From Candidatus Omnitrophota bacterium (lineage in GTDB: Bacteria; Omnitrophota; Gorgyraeia; Zapsychrales; Fredricksoniimonadaceae): 40,174 nt of DNA. The notes under the pieces were generated by a model that had not been told where the DNA came from, searched no databases, and was given only the letters and a program-made list of their open reading frames with translations. Location: NCBI GenBank assembly GCA_015233375.1, contig JADFXW010000004.1, forward strand, positions 1,976-42,149, written 5' to 3'. A program made the position numbers and the translations under genes. This document shows positions 26,807 through 35,208 of the stretch, piece after piece (positions within the stretch are counted from its first letter, which is position 1; each line of letters starts with the position of its first letter).

Positions 26807-28941
26807 CGGAAAGATTTTGGAAAAATTTAAGCATGGTTTCTGGATGGCTGGCCATTGGTGTTTTCTTTGGCCTTGCTGTTTTTGTTTCCAGCCTTGAAAT
26901 CAAGGATCTCGATTTATGGCTGCATTTAAGGATGGGGCATTGGATTTCTCACCATTGGTTTGTCCCTGATTTCGATGTGCTTTCCTGTACGATATTTGGT
27001 AAACCATGGGTGAATCATGAGTGGTTGTTTCAGGTCTTGGTGTATCAGATCCAAAGCCATTTTGGTTTTGATGCGCTTATCACCATGCAGTCCTTGGTGG
27101 TGGCATTGATGTTTGTGGTTTTGTTGTTTTTAGGGTATAGCAAGGACAATCAATGGATAACCGTTTTTACCTTATTAATGGTCTTAATGGTTTACCAAAC
27201 AAGGTTCACCATCCGTCCCGATATATTCAGTTTATTGTTTTTTGTTTTGAACATCTATATCTTGTCCTTACACATCAATCAACGTTGGGCGATGTACGCG
27301 CTGGTTCTTTTACAGATCCTGTGGACGAACATGCACGGATTTTTCTTTTTTGGGCCTTTATTGGTTGGTTTGGGGCTTGTGGCTGAGTTTATCAAGCGGC
27401 GAGTCCCGTTGCCCTGGGAGTGGAACACCACAGGCCGCCTGAATGACGAGGAATACAGGAAATTAAAAATAGTATTTCCGGTTCTGTTATTGGCGTGTTG
27501 TGTCAATCCTGGGACTATTCATGGGGCGTTGTATCCCTTAAAGGTCTTTTTTCATTTGGCCCAGGAGAACAAGATATTTTTCCATCATATCCTGGAATTG
27601 CAAAAGCCTGTTGATGCCAAGACCATTTTCACTGATAAATATTTTCATTATAAGGTTTTGATCATTTTGTCTGCGGTTTCCTTTGTTTTTAACCGTCGAA
27701 AAATTGATATCAGCAGTCTTTTGATTTGGATTGTTTTCTTGCTGTTTTCTTTGGCGGCTATCCGTAACCTGATATATTTTGCGGTAGCTGCGTTTTTGGT
27801 CATCATGGTGAATGTTATTTCTATTTCATGGGAAACCCTGGTGCCCATACGCTTTACAGCCCCGAAATTTAAATTTATTACAGGGATTATGTGTAAAGCG
27901 ATGATTATTGGCTGGATGCTCAATTTTGGGTTACAAATATCCAGTAATGGATATTTTGATTTTGACACCTTTCATCGTAAAAGCGAATTTCTGGGCATTT
28001 CAAAGCGGGTGTACCCTTATAAAGCCGTTGATTTTCTTATCCGGCAGAAAATCAATGGGAATTTCTTTAATGATTTTAATTCTGGCGCTTATTTATTAGG
28101 AAGGACAAGCCCTCATATTAAGGTTTTTATTGACGGCCGCACCGAGGTTTATGGGGCAGCCTTTTTTCAGGAGTATATGAAGATATGGCAGGAGGGTCAG
28201 GTTAAGACCTTCCAATCGTATGAGCGCAAATATCATATTACAGGCGCTTTTTTGAATAACACCAGACAACAAATTCCATCAGCGGTTCTTAAAATGTTTT
28301 ACTCGTTTAAAAATTGGACAATGGTTTATCTGGATGAGGATGCGGTTATCTTTTTAAAACAGACCCCGCAAAATAAGGCTCTGATAGACCGTTATGCTGT
28401 GGATTTAAAGAAATGGAAGGTAAGGCCGCTTGATTTATTGGGCCTGGGGACAAGGCCTGTTGATCCGTATATTTTTACAAACAGGGCGTATATTTTAGAA
28501 ACCTTAGGATTTGATGACGCGGCCCTCCTTGAGTGTAAGGAGGCGCTTAAGTTCTCTGCAGATTATGGTCCTGCGTACAATATCATGGGAAAGATTTATA
28601 ACCGCAAAAAGGATTTTAAGAAGGCCTTTGAATATTGCCGATTGGGGGCCATGTACACCGGAGACCTTCAGACGAAGATAGGATTAGCCCAAGCTTATGA
28701 AGGTTTAAGGAATTTCCAGGGGGCTTTGGCGCAATACCAGAAGGTGTTGGACGCCTCTCCTCGAGACGTGTCTGGTTATTTTGGCAAGGCCCGTGTTTAT
28801 GCCCAAATGGGTGAGGAGAAGAAGGCGTTGGATATGCTGCAGGCGGCATCTAAATTAGGAATTGAAGATAAGGTTGATGTTCAAAGAATTCATGATATTA
28901 TAAATGACAAAAAAGGGGCTGCCCCAAAAAAGAAGCATTGA
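26803..28941 (+). CDS. Polytopic membrane protein with C-terminal TPR-like repeats
   Basis: Many hydrophobic segments in the first ~400 aa; C-term FDDAALLECKEALKFSADYGPAYNIMGKIYNRKKDFKKAFEYCRLGAMYTGDLQTKIGLAQAYEGLRNFQGALAQYQKVLDASP. Start ATG 26803 overlaps the upstream stop. Confidence 0.8.
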   Translation: MTERFWKNLSMVSGWLAIGVFFGLAVFVSSLEIKDLDLWLHLRMGHWISHHWFVPDFDVLSCTIFGKPWVNHEWLFQVLVYQIQSHFGFDALITMQSLVVALMFVVLLFLGYSKDNQWITVFTLLMVLMVYQTRFTIRPDIFSLLFFVLNIYILSLHINQRWAMYALVLLQILWTNMHGFFFFGPLLVGLGLVAEFIKRRVPLPWEWNTTGRLNDEEYRKLKIVFPVLLLACCVNPGTIHGALYPLKVFFHLAQENKIFFHHILELQKPVDAKTIFTDKYFHYKVLIILSAVSFVFNRRKIDISSLLIWIVFLLFSLAAIRNLIYFAVAAFLVIMVNVISISWETLVPIRFTAPKFKFITGIMCKAMIIGWMLNFGLQISSNGYFDFDTFHRKSEFLGISKRVYPYKAVDFLIRQKINGNFFNDFNSGAYLLGRTSPHIKVFIDGRTEVYGAAFFQEYMKIWQEGQVKTFQSYERKYHITGAFLNNTRQQIPSAVLKMFYSFKNWTMVYLDEDAVIFLKQTPQNKALIDRYAVDLKKWKVRPLDLLGLGTRPVDPYIFTNRAYILETLGFDDAALLECKEALKFSADYGPAYNIMGKIYNRKKDFKKAFEYCRLGAMYTGDLQTKIGLAQAYEGLRNFQGALAQYQKVLDASPRDVSGYFGKARVYAQMGEEKKALDMLQAASKLGIEDKVDVQRIHDIINDKKGAAPKKKH

Positions 28942-28950
28942 GAGGTTGTT

Positions 28951-30156
28951 ATGCGAGATTTATTAACTTTTATTTTAGCAGGCGGAAAAGGCGAACGTTT
29001 GGATCCTTTGACCCGTGACAGGGCAAAGCCTGCGGTGCCGTTTGGGGGAATTTATCGCATCATTGATTTTGCGCTTTCTAATTGCGTTAATTCGGGATTA
29101 CGCCGTATTTTTCTTTTGACCCAGTATAAATCATTTTCTCTTCAGCGCCATATCATTGAAGGGTGGAACATTTACTCTAATCAGTTAGGTGAATTTATAG
29201 ATGTGGTCCCAGCCCAGCAGCGGATTTCAAGCGACTGGTATTTGGGAACAGCAGATGCTATTTATCAGAATTTAAACATGGTCGTGGATTATGCGCCCAA
29301 GTTTGTGTTGGTTTTAGCAGGTGACCATGTGTATAAAATGGATTACCGCAAACTGATAGAATTTCATATCAATAACAATGCAGACATGACTGTTGCCTGT
29401 ATCATGATGCCCAAGAGTGATTCCATCCATTTTGGTGTTGTTGAGGTCAATAAGCAAAACATGGTCATTGGTTTTCAAGAAAAACCTGAAAAGCCAAAGA
29501 CCATTCCGACCCATCCTGGCCAAATTTTTGGTTCCATGGGTATTTATTTGTTTAATGCGGATGTGTTAAAAAAAGAACTGGCTTTGGATGCCTCAAAGCC
29601 CGGGTCTGACCACGATTTTGGCAAGAACATTATTCCCCAGATGGTGGCGAAAAAGCTTAAAGTTTATGCGTATGATTTTGCCAAGGGCGAGCAGAAAGAG
29701 GCCTATTGGCGGGATATTGGGACACGTGATTCTTATTATCAAGCGAACATGGACCTTTGTGGAGCTCGTCCGAAATTTAACTTGTATGACAAGTCCTGGC
29801 CTTTGCGCACGTACCATCATCATTACCCGCCGTTAAGGTTTTATACAACGGGTCAGATGCATGGGACGATTATTGATTCCATTGTGTCAGGGGGTTGTAT
29901 TTTGGAAAGTGTTCACATTGAGCATTCGGTGGTTTCCAGTAATGTGACCATCAGGGACGGTGTGGTGATTAAGAATTCTGTTATTATGGATGGCGTGACT
30001 ATTGGGAAAGGGGCCCGAATCCAGGGGGCCATTATTGACAAGGATGTGGATGTTCCAGCTGGGAGCAAAATCGGTTTTGACAAGGCCTTGGATAAGAAAC
30101 GCTTTGTGCTGACCACATCTGGCATCGTCATTGTTGCCAAAAAAACATCATTGTGA
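28951..30156 (+). CDS. glgC: Glucose-1-phosphate adenylyltransferase
   Basis: FILAGGKGERLDPLTRDRAKPAVPFGGIYRIIDFALSNCVNSGLRRIFLLTQYKSFSLQRHI, WYLGTADAIYQNL, LAGDHVYKMDY. Confidence 0.97.
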   Translation: MRDLLTFILAGGKGERLDPLTRDRAKPAVPFGGIYRIIDFALSNCVNSGLRRIFLLTQYKSFSLQRHIIEGWNIYSNQLGEFIDVVPAQQRISSDWYLGTADAIYQNLNMVVDYAPKFVLVLAGDHVYKMDYRKLIEFHINNNADMTVACIMMPKSDSIHFGVVEVNKQNMVIGFQEKPEKPKTIPTHPGQIFGSMGIYLFNADVLKKELALDASKPGSDHDFGKNIIPQMVAKKLKVYAYDFAKGEQKEAYWRDIGTRDSYYQANMDLCGARPKFNLYDKSWPLRTYHHHYPPLRFYTTGQMHGTIIDSIVSGGCILESVHIEHSVVSSNVTIRDGVVIKNSVIMDGVTIGKGARIQGAIIDKDVDVPAGSKIGFDKALDKKRFVLTTSGIVIVAKKTSL

Positions 30157-30170
30157 TATTCTTCTAACTT

Positions 30171-31373
30171 ATGATTATTCAACCAAAAATCCGAGGCTTT
30201 ATCTGTACAACAGCACATCCTCAAGGGTGTGCCCGGCATGTTCAAGAACAAATCGCATATGTCAAATCGAAAGTGCCTATTACCCGTGGCCCTCAAAAGG
30301 TCCTGGTCATTGGCGCATCGACGGGCTATGGGCTGGCTTCCCGCATTACGGCGGCATTCGCCTCTCGTGCTTCAACCATTGGCGTCTTTTTTGAAAGGGC
30401 CCCGGAGGCCAAGCGTACGGCCACTGCGGGTTGGTATAATACAGCTGCTTTTGAAGCTGCTGCCCGTCAAGAAGGCCTGTATTCCAAAAGTTTTAATGGG
30501 GACGCGTTTTCTGATGATATGCGCCGTCAGGTGTGTAAGGCCATTAAGGAAGATTTAGGCCAGGTTGATTGTGTTATTTATTCGTTAGCATCTCCCAGAC
30601 GAACAGATCCCAAGACAGGCGAGGTTTACAAATCAGTGCTAAAGCCTAAGGGCAAGGCCTATACGAACAAAAGCATTGATTTTGAGACCAATAGTATTTG
30701 TGAAGTGACCCTGGAAACAGCCAATGAAGAAGAAATTCGCCAGACGATTAAGGTCATGGGGGGGGAAGATTGGCAGATCTGGATAGACACCTTATCGAGC
30801 GAAAAACTCCTGGCTCCTCAATGCGTCACGGTGGCCTATTCTTACATAGGACCTGATGTGACAACGCCAGTTTACCGTAATGGAACTATAGGTGCTGCTA
30901 AGGATGACTTAGAAGCCACAGCCCTTGGGCTTGATGATAGGATGAAAAAACTTGGTGGCCGGGCTTTTGTTTCAGTTAATAAAGCCCTTGTGACGCAAAG
31001 TTCTTCTGCCATACCTTTTATCCCTCTTTATTTTGTGCTTTTGATGAAGGTGATGAAAGAAAAAGGCGTGCATGAAGATTGTATTCACCAAATATACCGC
31101 CTCATGAATGACCGCCTTTACAACAGTTATCCTTTAGACAAAATCCCGACAGATCCGACCGGGCGTATCCGTGTTGATGATTATGAGATGCGCGAGGATG
31201 TGCAAAGCGAGGTCGCCAAACTTTGGGAAATAGTGTCTAATGAAAACCTCAACAATATCGCTGATGTAAAAGGGTATAACAGCGATTTCCTCAAGCTTTT
31301 TGGTTTTGGTTTAAATGGTGTTGATTACAACGCAGATGTCAACCCGGATGTCCCTATTATGGGCGTCTCTTAA
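30171..31373 (+). CDS. fabV: Trans-2-enoyl-CoA / enoyl-ACP reductase (FabV family)
   Basis: MIIQPKIRGFICTTAHPQGCARHVQEQIAYVK, KVLVIGASTGYGLASRITAAF, VDCVIYSLASPRRTDPKTG. Confidence 0.96.
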   Translation: MIIQPKIRGFICTTAHPQGCARHVQEQIAYVKSKVPITRGPQKVLVIGASTGYGLASRITAAFASRASTIGVFFERAPEAKRTATAGWYNTAAFEAAARQEGLYSKSFNGDAFSDDMRRQVCKAIKEDLGQVDCVIYSLASPRRTDPKTGEVYKSVLKPKGKAYTNKSIDFETNSICEVTLETANEEEIRQTIKVMGGEDWQIWIDTLSSEKLLAPQCVTVAYSYIGPDVTTPVYRNGTIGAAKDDLEATALGLDDRMKKLGGRAFVSVNKALVTQSSSAIPFIPLYFVLLMKVMKEKGVHEDCIHQIYRLMNDRLYNSYPLDKIPTDPTGRIRVDDYEMREDVQSEVAKLWEIVSNENLNNIADVKGYNSDFLKLFGFGLNGVDYNADVNPDVPIMGVS

Positions 31374-31873
31374 GACGACTGGTTTGTTGGGCAATAACTG
31401 GGATTGGATGGGTTCACACAGCTTGGATTACAGCCTGACTGATTGCTGGCGGTGCAATTTTGTGCCCCTGGAAGGACGATCGGGTTATTCGTGATGGTTA
31501 ATTGAAATCCAGGGTTAGAAATATTTGTTGCTGTGCAAATGTAGCCGGAAGGGTCGCTGGTACAGGTGTAGTTGAATTGGGTATCAACGATACGGGAAGG
31601 CAGGTTTGTGTTAATATTGGCAAGATTGTTGCAGGGGGCAGTGCTTGTATCAAGGCAGAAGTTGCTGTAATTTTTAAAAAAATAGCTTCGTTGGGCTTGA
31701 TAAATGGTCATTAAATTACTTTGGGCATTCTCACCAGCCCCCTGTTGCATGAAAGCATTATAGCTGGGAACAGCGAAGGCGGCTAAAAGCCCAATAATAA
31801 CAAGGACCACCACCAATTCAATAATAGTAAATGCCTTTTTTAAAGTTGTTGGTTTTATTGGATTTAATACCAT
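31370..31873 (-). CDS. Type IV pilin-like protein
   Basis: KKAFTIIELVVVLVIIGLLAAFAVPSYNAFMQQ: class III-like prepilin N-terminus. Confidence 0.9.
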   Translation of the reverse strand: MVLNPIKPTTLKKAFTIIELVVVLVIIGLLAAFAVPSYNAFMQQGAGENAQSNLMTIYQAQRSYFFKNYSNFCLDTSTAPCNNLANINTNLPSRIVDTQFNYTCTSDPSGYICTATNISNPGFQLTITNNPIVLPGAQNCTASNQSGCNPSCVNPSNPSYCPTNQSS

Positions 31874-31915
31874 AGGAATTTCCTTAGTCTCCCTTTTTTA
31901 AGAGGAAGAAAAACC

Positions 31916-31990
31916 ATTTCCCCCCTCTTTGCGAAGCGATTAAAGAGGGGGAAAGGGGGAGTTCTTTATAAAGTTCGCTGTAAGAGACTA
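31916..31990 (+). repeat. Dispersed repeat copy C (preceded by a partial copy at ~31872-31910)
   Basis: ATTTCCCCCCTCTTTGCGAAGCGATTAAAGAGGGGGAAAGGGGGAGTTCTTTATAAAGTTCGCTGTAAGAG. Confidence 0.85.
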
Positions 31991-32034
31991 GTTTAGATAT
32001 ATCACGATCATTTATAGAAATCAAGGCTCTTTAT

Positions 32035-32601
32035 TTAAAAATGCTTCGGATTCTCGAAGATGAGGAATTCGCAGGGTCTTTTGCTGTTATTTTCAAACCG
32101 GTGAGTTAAAGTGCTCTTAAATGAAACTGAATCATAAAATCTTAACACATGCTTTTCTTCTCCCACAATACAGGTCATCGTGCCTTTTAAAACAAATATC
32201 AGTTTTTCATAGTTGCCTTCTGAAGGGCTTCTTTCGGAGGGCATTTTCTTCTTGGGTTCTAATCGAACAAGTAGTCCTAAAAAACTCCGTGTAGGGCTGC
32301 TGACAACCTTGGCAATAAATCCTTCCCCTCTTAATTCGTCCAGGCTATCCTTCCTTCTTATTATTTGTCGGTCTTCTAACTCTGTACCTTTGAGTAAGGT
32401 TGGGAGCCCCACACCTAAAGCATAGGCAATTTGCAGAATAGAAGAGAATCTTGCGGCTATATGTCCCTGTTCCATTCTGTATATGGTTCTATAGCTGATG
32501 GCTTTCTTTTCACCAAATATTTTGAGTATATTGTTTGAGACGTCCTGGATAGACAAATGCTTGCTTTCCCTAATATCTCTTATTTTTTCGTATAGTTTCA
32601 T
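32035..32601 (-). CDS. XRE-family HTH regulator with C-terminal cupin domain
   Basis: HTH: KIRDIRESKHLSIQDVSNNILKIFGEKKAISYRTIYRMEQGHIAARFSSILQIAYALGVGL; C-term EKLIFVLKGTMTCIVGEEKHVLRFYDSVSFKSTLTHRFEN. Confidence 0.88.
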   Translation of the reverse strand: MKLYEKIRDIRESKHLSIQDVSNNILKIFGEKKAISYRTIYRMEQGHIAARFSSILQIAYALGVGLPTLLKGTELEDRQIIRRKDSLDELRGEGFIAKVVSSPTRSFLGLLVRLEPKKKMPSERSPSEGNYEKLIFVLKGTMTCIVGEEKHVLRFYDSVSFKSTLTHRFENNSKRPCEFLIFENPKHF

Positions 32602-32786
32602 AACAATCTCCAGACAATAAATTATACCTTATTAATCTAACGTGTCAAGACATATTATACTCAATGGATTATATTAATGTCAATGTTAAGAAAAAATTAT
32701 TTTAATTATTTAATATAAATTCACAACTTGTTTACTATCAATTATTTGTGTCGTATAAGAAATTGACATATATCATGTCACATGAC

Positions 32787-32815
32787 TTGCACAATGTCAT
32801 AACATGTGTTATATT
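32787..32815 (+). promoter_or_regulatory. Sigma70-type promoter TTGCAC-N17-TATATT with overlapping CATGT/ACATG dyads
   Basis: TTGCAC 32787-32792, TATATT 32810-32815; AGGAGG at 32826 and ATG at 32841 downstream. Confidence 0.65.
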
Positions 32816-32840
32816 TGTATCAGATAGGAGGAAAAGACAT

Positions 32841-33002
32841 ATGTTCATGGAGACCATAAATAAAGTAATTTTAACAAAATCAATAACATCGTTCCTATTA
32901 TTAGCCATTGGTGGCTTTATTAAGCATCATAATAGAGAAGAAGCTCAAGATGATATGCCTGGGGATAATTTTCCATATGCGTTAATGTCCCGAAGAATTT
33001 AG
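32841..33002 (+). CDS. Small hypothetical protein (possible single hydrophobic segment)
   Basis: 53 aa MFMETINKVILTKSITSFLLLAIGGFIKHHNREEAQDDMPGDNFPYALMSRRI; strong RBS AGGAGG. Confidence 0.55.
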   Translation: MFMETINKVILTKSITSFLLLAIGGFIKHHNREEAQDDMPGDNFPYALMSRRI

Positions 33003-33018
33003 GAAAGTGAGGTGGGTC

Positions 33019-33246
33019 ATGAAAGTATTGTTGATTTTGAAAAATGACAAAGGACCAAGGCCAGGGATTGTAGTAGCTGTTTGCCCAAAGACATTTTCTG
33101 ACAGGGTTGTTCCTTTATTAGAAAAGAATAAAGGGCAGGAGGCTTTTAATCTTCTGAAAAGAGAATCCATCCCTGAGTCGTATATACCTGCTGGCGATTG
33201 GTTCAAAAAATATGTTCCGACTCTGTTTGAAGGAGGGACAAATTAA
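33019..33246 (+). CDS. Small hypothetical protein
   Basis: ~75 aa following the previous small ORF closely; ORF track start 33007 is GTG. Confidence 0.5.
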   Translation: MKVLLILKNDKGPRPGIVVAVCPKTFSDRVVPLLEKNKGQEAFNLLKRESIPESYIPAGDWFKKYVPTLFEGGTN

Positions 33247-33288
33247 TATTTATTTAAGGCATCTTATATGGCTGGATAGGAGGTTTTT

Positions 33289-33669
33289 ATGTCATTAGAA
33301 AAACCAAGAATACTTATTGTTGACGATGAGATTGATATTTGCACCTGTTTGCAGGGTTATTTTGAAAGAAGGGATTTTATAGTTTCAACAACAGGCAATG
33401 GTCTTGAGGCTCTTTCCATGTTACGTGTTTCAAAATATGATCTGGTGTTATTGGATTTGACCTTACCTGGTTTAAATGGAGGGAAGGTGCTTGAAGGTTT
33501 ACGTGCAAATGATAAGGAAACCAAGGTCATCATTGTTTCAGGGAATGATGACGCTAAAGAGATTGCCAGGCTTTATAGTCTTGGGATTGAAGGGTATTGC
33601 TCAAAGCCTTTGATGCTTGAAAATCTGCTGGCAGCGGTTTATAAGGCAATAGGGATGCCAGGCGTTTGA
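33289..33669 (+). CDS. Stand-alone response regulator receiver domain
   Basis: RILIVDDEIDICTCL, DLVLLDLTLPGLNG, KVIIVSG, GYCSKPLMLENLL; no output domain. Confidence 0.92.
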   Translation: MSLEKPRILIVDDEIDICTCLQGYFERRDFIVSTTGNGLEALSMLRVSKYDLVLLDLTLPGLNGGKVLEGLRANDKETKVIIVSGNDDAKEIARLYSLGIEGYCSKPLMLENLLAAVYKAIGMPGV

Positions 33670-33705
33670 GGCGCCGGTTGCGCTTGTTTTATAATCAAAT
33701 ATTAT

Positions 33706-33734
33706 TTGACAAATAATCAATTATAGTTTACACT
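33706..33734 (+). promoter_or_regulatory. Sigma70-type promoter TTGACA-N17-TACACT upstream of secreted-protein cluster
   Basis: TTGACA 33706-33711, TACACT 33729-33734. Confidence 0.65.
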
Positions 33735-33852
33735 TCAAATAAATTTGTGAAAGATTCTGGAATAAGCAGGTTATGGAGGTTGGATAAAAAGTTAGGTTAA
33801 GATTACATCAAAAGAATAGGGTAAGTTAAAAAGAATAAAAAGAGAAAGGGCT

Positions 33853-34635
33853 ATGATTATGAAAAGAATGGCATTGATGCTCATGGTTTTGTGTTGGCCA
33901 GGCAGTTTATGGGCTGCTACTTTGATAGCAAATAATGTACCGTACGTCTGTCAGGGAGGGGCAACGCCGCAAATGTGCAGTTCCAGTATAACAGCAACAT
34001 CTGCTGGCAGTATTGGTATAGGGACAAGCGCGCCTCAATTTGCCTTGGATGTTCCTTCTTCAGCGCACTTTTTATCATTAAACCTAAATGCAACCTCTAC
34101 TGGTGGGGCAAGTGGTTCTGATTTTTGGATAGGTCAAGGGGGTGCAAACGGCGGCAAAGATTTAGCTATTAATGGCGGGACTGGCACTACAACAGGAGGC
34201 ATTGAATTTGATATTAATAATGCCGCCACCCTTTTTTTATCGCCGAATGGGGACATCTATAGCCCGCCTTCAGGCAACTGGTCAGACTATTCCGCAAGCT
34301 CGACTATTGTAGGATGGAGTTCAATTTCATCTTCCGTAATACTTACAAAGAAAATAGGGAAAATCGTATTTGTATACTTTAATATTTCCGGGACTAGTAA
34401 TACAACAACTGTAACATTTACGTTGCCATACTCGTGTAATTCAAACTCTCTTTATTGGCCTAATGGAATATTGGCGACTACCGTAGATAGGAGTACTAAT
34501 CTTTCTGTTCCTGGAAAATGTTATATGGGGCCAGGCAGTAATACCGTTGTTTGCGTATCATCGCCTATTGGTGGTGCATGGACTGCAAGTGGGACAAAAA
34601 TAGTCCAAGGCCAATTTTGGTATCAATCAAGCTAA
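33853..34635 (+). CDS. Secreted protein with tail-fibre/adhesin-like sequence
   Basis: Signal peptide MKRMALMLMVLCWPGSLWAA; SIGIGTSAPQFALDV motif typical of fibre-like proteins; KKIGKIVFVYFNISGTSNTTTVTFTLPY. Confidence 0.6.
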   Translation: MIMKRMALMLMVLCWPGSLWAATLIANNVPYVCQGGATPQMCSSSITATSAGSIGIGTSAPQFALDVPSSAHFLSLNLNATSTGGASGSDFWIGQGGANGGKDLAINGGTGTTTGGIEFDINNAATLFLSPNGDIYSPPSGNWSDYSASSTIVGWSSISSSVILTKKIGKIVFVYFNISGTSNTTTVTFTLPYSCNSNSLYWPNGILATTVDRSTNLSVPGKCYMGPGSNTVVCVSSPIGGAWTASGTKIVQGQFWYQSS

Positions 34636-34710
34636 ATTTTCTTATTCCCCCTCTTTAGTTAAAGAGGGGGTTAGGGGGAGTTTTTAAAAAGTTAGCTGTA
34701 AGGCGGTAAG
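34636..34710 (+). repeat. Dispersed repeat copy D
   Basis: ATTTTCTTATTCCCCCTCTTTAGTTAAAGAGGGGGTTAGGGGGAGTTTTTAAAAAGTTAGCTGTAAGGCGG. Confidence 0.85.
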
Positions 34711-34773
34711 TCCATTATTTGAAGTTTTTGTTGTGGTTAAAACTATTAACAATTTATACCAGGAGAAATCAGA

Positions 34774-35160
34774 ATGAAGAAAATCACTTTAATAACAATT
34801 TTTTGCCTGCTGTTTAATTTTTCGCCGGTCTTTGCCATGAATCAGATAACCTGCAAAAGCAAGTCAGTCACCGCATTGAATCAAACAATCAAAGATCCGG
34901 CGTATTTTAATCAACTGTTTAATACGAATGATTGTGTGGTCATACAGGTTGCTGACCCGGCACCCTTGACGCCAGCAGCACAACAAGCTTTGATAAACAC
35001 TCAAATGGCAGGTTTGCAGCAGTCCGCGCAAATTGATGCTCAAATGGACACGAATCGTAAAGCGTATATTGATGCTTTGATATCAAAGGACACGGCCAAG
35101 CAGCAAACAATCGCGGCAGCACAGTCACAACTGGCGGCCCAAAGAGCCCAAATACAGTAA
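34774..35160 (+). CDS. Small secreted hypothetical protein
   Basis: 128 aa; signal peptide MKKITLITIFCLLFNFSPVFA; Gln/Ala-rich C-terminal helix. Confidence 0.65.
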   Translation: MKKITLITIFCLLFNFSPVFAMNQITCKSKSVTALNQTIKDPAYFNQLFNTNDCVVIQVADPAPLTPAAQQALINTQMAGLQQSAQIDAQMDTNRKAYIDALISKDTAKQQTIAAAQSQLAAQRAQIQ

Positions 35161-35208
35161 TACCAGGGCTTGTAAAAATAAAGAAATATCTGAATCGGGA
35201 GCGAGAAT

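Noticed and set aside
28908-28938. GGGGCTGCCCC hairpin at the end of the TPR gene
   Set aside because: Short loop and weak T-run inside the coding end; insufficient for a terminator call.
20641-34710. CRISPR array
   Set aside because: Four repeats are kilobases apart, carry internal stems and have no regular spacers; no cas genes are present.
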